Source: RGIG4608 sp964413365 (GTDB lineage Bacteria; Bacillota; Clostridia; Oscillospirales; CAG-272). From it: a DNA stretch of 37,896 nucleotides. The stretch's first letter is position 1. Each line of letters begins with the position of its first letter. This document shows, one piece after another, positions 34,466-37,896 of this stretch. Both the position numbers and the translations under genes were made by a program. Below the pieces are notes generated by a model, which was given only the letters and a program-made list of their open reading frames with translations, had not been told where the DNA came from and did not search any database. The stretch covers positions 1-37,896 of the forward strand of contig CAYPRM010000013.1 of the NCBI GenBank assembly GCA_964413365.1, read 5' to 3'.

Positions 34466-35599
34466 ATGGCTTCAGTTAAATTAACAAATGTAAAAAAGAT
34501 ATACGGCAAGGACACGGTCGCAGTTCAGGACTTCAACCTTGACATTGCCGATAAGGAATTTATCGTTTTCGTAGGACCTTCGGGCTGCGGAAAGTCCACC
34601 ACGCTCCGCATGATAGCAGGACTTGAGGAGATTTCCGAGGGAACGGTCGAGATCGACGGCGTAGTCGTCAATGACCTTCAGCCCCGCGACCGCGATATCG
34701 CGATGGTGTTCCAGAACTACGCGCTCTATCCTCACCTCAGCGTTTTCGAGAATATGGCGTTCCCGCTAAGGCTTAAAAAGCTGCCTCAGGACGAGGTCTA
34801 TGAGAGAGTTACCAACGCCGCACAGATACTCGGCATCACCGAATATCTCACGAGAAAGCCCAGAGCTCTTTCGGGCGGTCAGCGTCAGAGAGTTGCTATC
34901 GGACGTGCAATGGTGCGTGACTCCAAGGTGTTCCTTATGGATGAGCCCCTCTCGAACCTCGACGCTAAGCTCAGGAACCAGATGAGAGCGGAGATAATCC
35001 TCCTCCGTCAGAAGATAGATACCACCTTCATCTACGTAACGCACGACCAGACCGAGGCTATGACGCTCGGCGACCGCATCGTTATAATGAAGGACGGCTT
35101 CATTCAGCAGGTCGGCACACCCGTAGAGGTGTTCGATAAGCCCCTCAACCTCTTTGTCGCTGAGTTTATCGGCGCGCCCAAGATGAATACGTTCAAGACA
35201 GACCTCGTTTGCGAGAACGGCAGATACTACGTAACCCCCTACGGCGCAAAGATCGAGATCAAAGGCGAGAAGGCTGAGCTGCTCGCTAAGAAGGGAATAG
35301 GCTCGCGCGAGGTAGTACTCGGCGTTCGTCCCGAGCATATCACTCTTACGGATAAGAACGATCCCTCGGCTATTGCCTGCAGGATCGAGGTCAATGAGAT
35401 GATGGGTAGTGAGCTTCACCTCCACGTTGTCGAGGATAACGGCGATAAGCTCATCGTCCGCATCCCCACAGTCTCCCTCACGTACGAGGAGCGCGAGCAC
35501 CTCGGCTATGGCGAGACCATTCATATCACGTTCGAGGGCAAGGTAATGCACTTCTTCGATCCCGAAACGGAGCTCAACCTCCTCTACTCGGGCGACTAA
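34466..35599 (+). CDS. Sugar ABC transporter ATPase (MsmX/UgpC/MalK type)
   Basis: A 377-residue ATP-hydrolysing subunit that drives MalFG. Walker A GPSGCGKST (about 37-45), Q-loop QNYALYPHLS, signature LSGGQRQRVAIGRAM (about 134), Walker B VFLMDEPLSNLD and the switch His in THDQTEA are all intact. The C-terminal ~140 residues form the regulatory TOBE/MalK-like domain (GVRPEHITL). AAAGGAG at 34452-34458 overlaps the malG stop codon. In many Bacillota such ATPases serve several sugar importers and are encoded elsewhere; having one beside malFG suggests it is dedicated here, though sharing cannot be excluded. No clear intrinsic terminator follows. Confidence 0.95.
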   Translation: MASVKLTNVKKIYGKDTVAVQDFNLDIADKEFIVFVGPSGCGKSTTLRMIAGLEEISEGTVEIDGVVVNDLQPRDRDIAMVFQNYALYPHLSVFENMAFPLRLKKLPQDEVYERVTNAAQILGITEYLTRKPRALSGGQRQRVAIGRAMVRDSKVFLMDEPLSNLDAKLRNQMRAEIILLRQKIDTTFIYVTHDQTEAMTLGDRIVIMKDGFIQQVGTPVEVFDKPLNLFVAEFIGAPKMNTFKTDLVCENGRYYVTPYGAKIEIKGEKAELLAKKGIGSREVVLGVRPEHITLTDKNDPSAIACRIEVNEMMGSELHLHVVEDNGDKLIVRIPTVSLTYEEREHLGYGETIHITFEGKVMHFFDPETELNLLYSGD

Positions 35600-36046
35600 T
35601 GCGAGAGCAGATCTTCCATAGCTGACTAAAGCACTTATAAAAGGGCTGTCTCATTAAGATGGCCTGAAAGAAAAAGCGGCAGCTTTTTACCGAAAAGGTA
35701 TTGAGCTGTCGCTTACTTTGTCGTATAAATTAATTAGCAAAAAACAACAAGAAAGCTATATAATTATACACAAATGAAAGATAGAAATCAAGTGGTTTTG
35801 CTATTTAATAACACAACGTGTTTTAACAGTTGAAACGTCAGTTGTGCTGAATGAGTAAATTGCCATAATGCGGTAAAATCGCCAAGCGGCCTCGTGCGAG
35901 AAAAATATAAGAGTTGCCCCAAATGTAAATTTTGTAGCGTTTGGAGTAGCTCTTTTTTGTAGCTTACTGTAGGAAGAAAATCTATTCATATTTTTGTGAT
36001 AGAATTTTATAACTGATCAAAAAATACGAAAACGGAGGATTAAATT
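35600..36046. other. Non-coding junction between transporter operon and accessory end
   Basis: About 450 nt without a credible gene, becoming A+T-rich. It begins near an AAAAGGGCTGTCTCATTA string (35639-35656) resembling the terminal repeat of several insertion sequences, though no partner end was found. It also holds a GCGGCAGCT/AGCTGTCGC hairpin (35676-35684, 35704-35712) and an ACAAC...GTTGT dyad (about 35813-35845). A weaker stem around 35912-35953 (AGAGTTGCCCCAAA with TTTGGAGTAGCTCT, several mismatches) is followed by T6. These may be remnants of a mobile element or binding sites for the adjacent recombinase. Confidence 0.4.
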
Positions 36047-36652
36047 TTGAATATTTACGGGTATATTCGCGTTAGTACCAAAGAACAAAACGAGGGCAGA
36101 CAGTTGATTGCCTTAAGGGAGGCCGGAGTTGCCGATAAATTTATTTTTATAGATAAGCAATCGGGTAAGGACTTCAATCGTCCAAAATGGAAGCAACTAC
36201 TTAGAAAATTAAAAAGGGACGACCTGCTCTACATCAAGAGTATAGATCGTCTCGGGCGCAACTACGAAGAAATATTGCAACAATGGCGACTATTAACTAG
36301 GGATAAGTGCGTGGATATAGTGGTGCTGGATATGCCTCTTCTTGATACGCGGCGAGGGAAAGATTTAATGGGGACATTTCTCTCGGATATTGTCTTACAG
36401 GTATTGTCTTTTGTGGCGGAGAATGAACGGACAAACATTCGCCAAAGGCAAGCAGAAGGCATTGCAGCAGCAAGGGCACGAAACGTAAGATTTGGCAGAC
36501 CACCAAGATCATTGCCCGCAGATTTTCATAAAGTGTACCAACAGTGGGAGGCCGGAGAAATAACAGGAACCGAGGCAGCAAAACAATGCGGTATGCCACT
36601 TACGACCTTCCGGTATAGAGCGAAAATTTATAAAAACGCCAAGGTGTTATAA
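36047..36652 (+). CDS. Serine recombinase (resolvase/DNA invertase family)
   Basis: A 201-residue site-specific recombinase that cuts and rejoins DNA through a covalent phosphoserine link. The start is a TTG at 36047 with GGAGG at 36034-36038. The nucleophile Ser10 lies in YIRVST with Arg8, and the SIDRLGR motif supplies Arg68 and Arg71; these positions equal those of the gamma-delta resolvase catalytic set. The E-helix follows, and residues ~153-196 form the DNA-binding helix-turn-helix (GRPPRSLP ... GTEAAKQCGMPLTTFRYRA). The size equals Hin/Gin/Mpi-type invertases and Tn3 resolvases, far shorter than large serine integrases. Its stop codon is 20 nt from a perfect inverted repeat flanking a promoter, so it is the natural candidate to invert that segment. 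Resolution of a transposon is the alternative, but no transposase is nearby. Confidence 0.93.
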   Translation: MNIYGYIRVSTKEQNEGRQLIALREAGVADKFIFIDKQSGKDFNRPKWKQLLRKLKRDDLLYIKSIDRLGRNYEEILQQWRLLTRDKCVDIVVLDMPLLDTRRGKDLMGTFLSDIVLQVLSFVAENERTNIRQRQAEGIAAARARNVRFGRPPRSLPADFHKVYQQWEAGEITGTEAAKQCGMPLTTFRYRAKIYKNAKVL

Positions 36653-36662
36653 TGGGGTGCAT

Positions 36663-36684
36663 CTACAAAAATGTGTAGTTTTTT
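36663..36684 (+). terminator. Weak terminator after the recombinase
   Basis: CTACA and TGTAG form a 5-bp stem followed by six T. The 3' half and the T-run are part of the left inverted repeat, so termination may depend on switch orientation. Confidence 0.4.
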
Positions 36685-36813
36685 GCAAATTATACTCACT
36701 TTATTTTACCCTAACATTATATCACAGTTTTGATTAGATGTCAACTGTTTGATGGCGTTTTTTTATATATTTAGATAAATTAGGAAAGAAAAGAAATTTG
36801 CAAAAAACTACAC
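36673..36813. repeat. Invertible promoter segment bounded by a 19-bp perfect inverted repeat
   Basis: The left repeat GTGTAGTTTTTTGCAAATT (36673-36691) and its exact reverse complement (36795-36813) enclose 103 bp. Inside is a consensus promoter on the minus strand. The segment lies between a serine recombinase and a surface lipoprotein gene, the layout of phase-variation switches. In the present orientation the promoter faces away from the lipoprotein. Confidence 0.85.
36716..36744 (-). promoter_or_regulatory. Switch promoter, currently pointing left (OFF)
   Basis: On the minus strand: TTGACA (36744-36739), 17-nt spacer, TATAAT (36721-36716), with a TG extension. Transcription would start near 36709 and run toward the recombinase. 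After inversion the -10 box would fall at 36765-36770 on the plus strand, with a start near 36777 and about 70 nt of leader before the ATG at 36847. Confidence 0.85.
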
Positions 36814-36846
36814 TTTATTAAAACAACATAAAGGAAGGCAAATATT

Positions 36847-37896
36847 ATGAGCAAAAAACAATTTCAATTTAGATGGACAGCGATTTTTCTTGCATTGCTT
36901 ATGATACTTGGGTTGCTCGCGTCTTGCAATGCAGACTGGATTCATATTCAGGGCAAGCCAGGAATCCCGGGAAAGGACGGCCAAGATGGTAAGTCTGCAT
37001 ATGAACTTGCTGTTGAGAATGGCTATTCCGGAACCCTTCAAGAATGGCTCGCTTCCCTTGTTGGTGAAGCGGGTGCGTCTGGGCAAAGTGGCAAAGACGG
37101 TATGAACGGAAAATCAGCATATGAGTTGGCTGTTGAAAAGGGTTATACCGGAACGCTTGAAGAGTGGCTGAAATCATTAGTTGGAGAAACTGGTACACCT
37201 GGCTCCAATGGCAATGATGGCTATAACGGCAAATCTGCCTATGACCTAGCGTGCGAAGCTGGATTTGACGGAGATCTCGTTGAATGGTTGGAATCTTTGG
37301 TTGGCCAAAATGGTGCGAATGGCGAAGACGGAAGAGACGGCATCGACGGTGAAAACGGCATGTCGGCTTACGAGCTTGCTGTCTCTTGCGGATACGAGGG
37401 TACTCTCACCGAATGGCTTGTATCTCTTGTGGGGGTTGACGGGCGAGATGGTACAAATGGCACAAACGGCAAATCTGCATATGAACTTGCAGTAGAAAAT
37501 GGTTACGAAGGTGATGTACAAACATGGCTCGCATCTCTTGTTGGCGCGATCGGTGCTAAAGGTGATAAGGGTGAGACTGGAGAAACGGGTGCAACTGGCA
37601 AGTCTGCCTATGAGCTTGCGGTAGAAAATGGTTATCACGGAACGGAAACCGAATGGCTTGCCTCTCTTGTAGGCGACAAGGGCGAACAAGGTGAGCAAGG
37701 CATCCAAGGTGAAAAGGGTGACAAGGGCGAACAAGGTGAGCAGGGCATCCAAGGCGAAAAGGGTGACAAGGGCGAACAAGGTGAGCAAGGCATCCAAGGT
37801 GAAAAGGGTGACAAGGGCGAACAAGGTGAGCAGGGCATCCAAGGCGAAAAGGGTGACAAGGGCGAACAAGGTGAGCAAGGCATCCAAGGTGAAAAG
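36847..37896 (+). CDS. Collagen-like surface lipoprotein, 3' end outside the window
   Basis: 350 codons are present and the frame runs off the window without a stop. AAGGAAGG (36831-36838) precedes the ATG. Lipobox LLASC (Cys27) predicts a lipid-anchored surface protein. The mature part alternates short Gly-X-Y collagen-like stretches with six copies of a ~27-residue helical module of the type GKSAYELAVENGYxGTxxEW (starting at codons 48, 88, 128, 171, 208 and 251). From codon 276 on it is pure Gly-X-Y in a 15-residue repeat (GDKGEQGEQGIQGEK). Such proteins form trimeric stalks in surface adhesins, spore appendages and phage fibres; the lipobox favours a cell-surface role. With no usable plus-strand promoter seen upstream in this orientation, expression probably depends on inversion of the adjacent segment. 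Confidence 0.9.
   Translation, partial: MSKKQFQFRWTAIFLALLMILGLLASCNADWIHIQGKPGIPGKDGQDGKSAYELAVENGYSGTLQEWLASLVGEAGASGQSGKDGMNGKSAYELAVEKGYTGTLEEWLKSLVGETGTPGSNGNDGYNGKSAYDLACEAGFDGDLVEWLESLVGQNGANGEDGRDGIDGENGMSAYELAVSCGYEGTLTEWLVSLVGVDGRDGTNGTNGKSAYELAVENGYEGDVQTWLASLVGAIGAKGDKGETGETGATGKSAYELAVENGYHGTETEWLASLVGDKGEQGEQGIQGEKGDKGEQGEQGIQGEKGDKGEQGEQGIQGEKGDKGEQGEQGIQGEKGDKGEQGEQGIQGEK
37672..37896 (+). repeat. Five tandem 45-bp collagen repeats with 90-bp higher-order period
   Basis: Units at 37672, 37717, 37762, 37807 and 37852, ending exactly at the window edge. Odd and even units differ at CAA/CAG and GGT/GGC codons, so the true DNA period is 90 bp. Such an array usually breaks short-read assembly, so the copy number is likely underestimated. 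Confidence 0.95.

Noticed and set aside
36692..36794. A plus-strand promoter for the collagen-like gene in the present orientation
   Set aside because: The best candidate, TTGATG at 36749 with TAGATA 17 nt later, is far from consensus, whereas the minus-strand promoter is perfect.
37246..37887. Long antisense open frame over the collagen repeats
   Set aside because: It is the mirror of Gly-X-Y codons, is extremely repetitive, and has no ribosome binding site or promoter.
37672..37896. CRISPR-like array
   Set aside because: The repeats are contiguous, in frame and encode Gly-X-Y; there are no unique spacers and no cas genes.

Overview
The window reads as a scaffold from an uncultured gut-type member of the Bacillota (class Clostridia). 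Signs of this are strong AAGGAG-type ribosome binding sites, several TTG starts, -10 boxes with the TG extension, a long-form hibernation factor, many lipoproteins with a lipobox but no outer-membrane genes, CBM26-type starch modules, and an MsmX-type sugar ATPase. A 100-N run at 13590-13689 shows that it is an assembled draft scaffold. The exact lineage cannot be read from the sequence.

Layout. 1-7000 is mostly core or unassigned: a membrane/coiled-coil protein and a companion secreted protein, a phosphoglycerate-mutase-family phosphatase, hpf, a candidate free-standing small RNA, a MOP-family flippase and rplS. 7230-31800 is a polysaccharide-use locus: malQ, a pullulanase lipoprotein, five secreted proteins built from Cys-pair repeats, CBM26 and other beta-sandwich modules, a GH53 endo-galactanase with an adjacent GH13 amylase, and a maltose/maltodextrin binding protein. 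31960-35600 holds the permeases (malF, malG) and ATPase (msmX/ugpC type). 35600-37896 is an A+T-richer accessory end with a serine recombinase and the start of a collagen-like lipoprotein.

How it works together (inference): surface lipoproteins with CBM26 and related modules hold starch at the cell, pullulanase and alpha-amylase cut it, the binding protein (which carries an extra C-terminal glycan-binding-like domain) passes oligosaccharides to MalFG-MsmX, and MalQ remodels maltodextrins inside. GH53 adds pectic galactan or arabinogalactan. The five modular surface genes have separate promoters, but each promoter carries two copies of a TTGTGCAAA-like element, the nearer one always starting 41-42 nt upstream of the -35 box. 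This suggests a dedicated, unidentified regulator.

Most striking: between the serine recombinase and the collagen-like lipoprotein lies a 141-bp segment bounded by a perfect 19-bp inverted repeat. Inside is a full consensus promoter (TTGACA, 17 nt, TATAAT) pointing away from the lipoprotein gene. This is the architecture of a phase-variable invertible promoter, captured in the OFF orientation. Inverting it would place the promoter about 70 nt upstream of the lipoprotein start codon.
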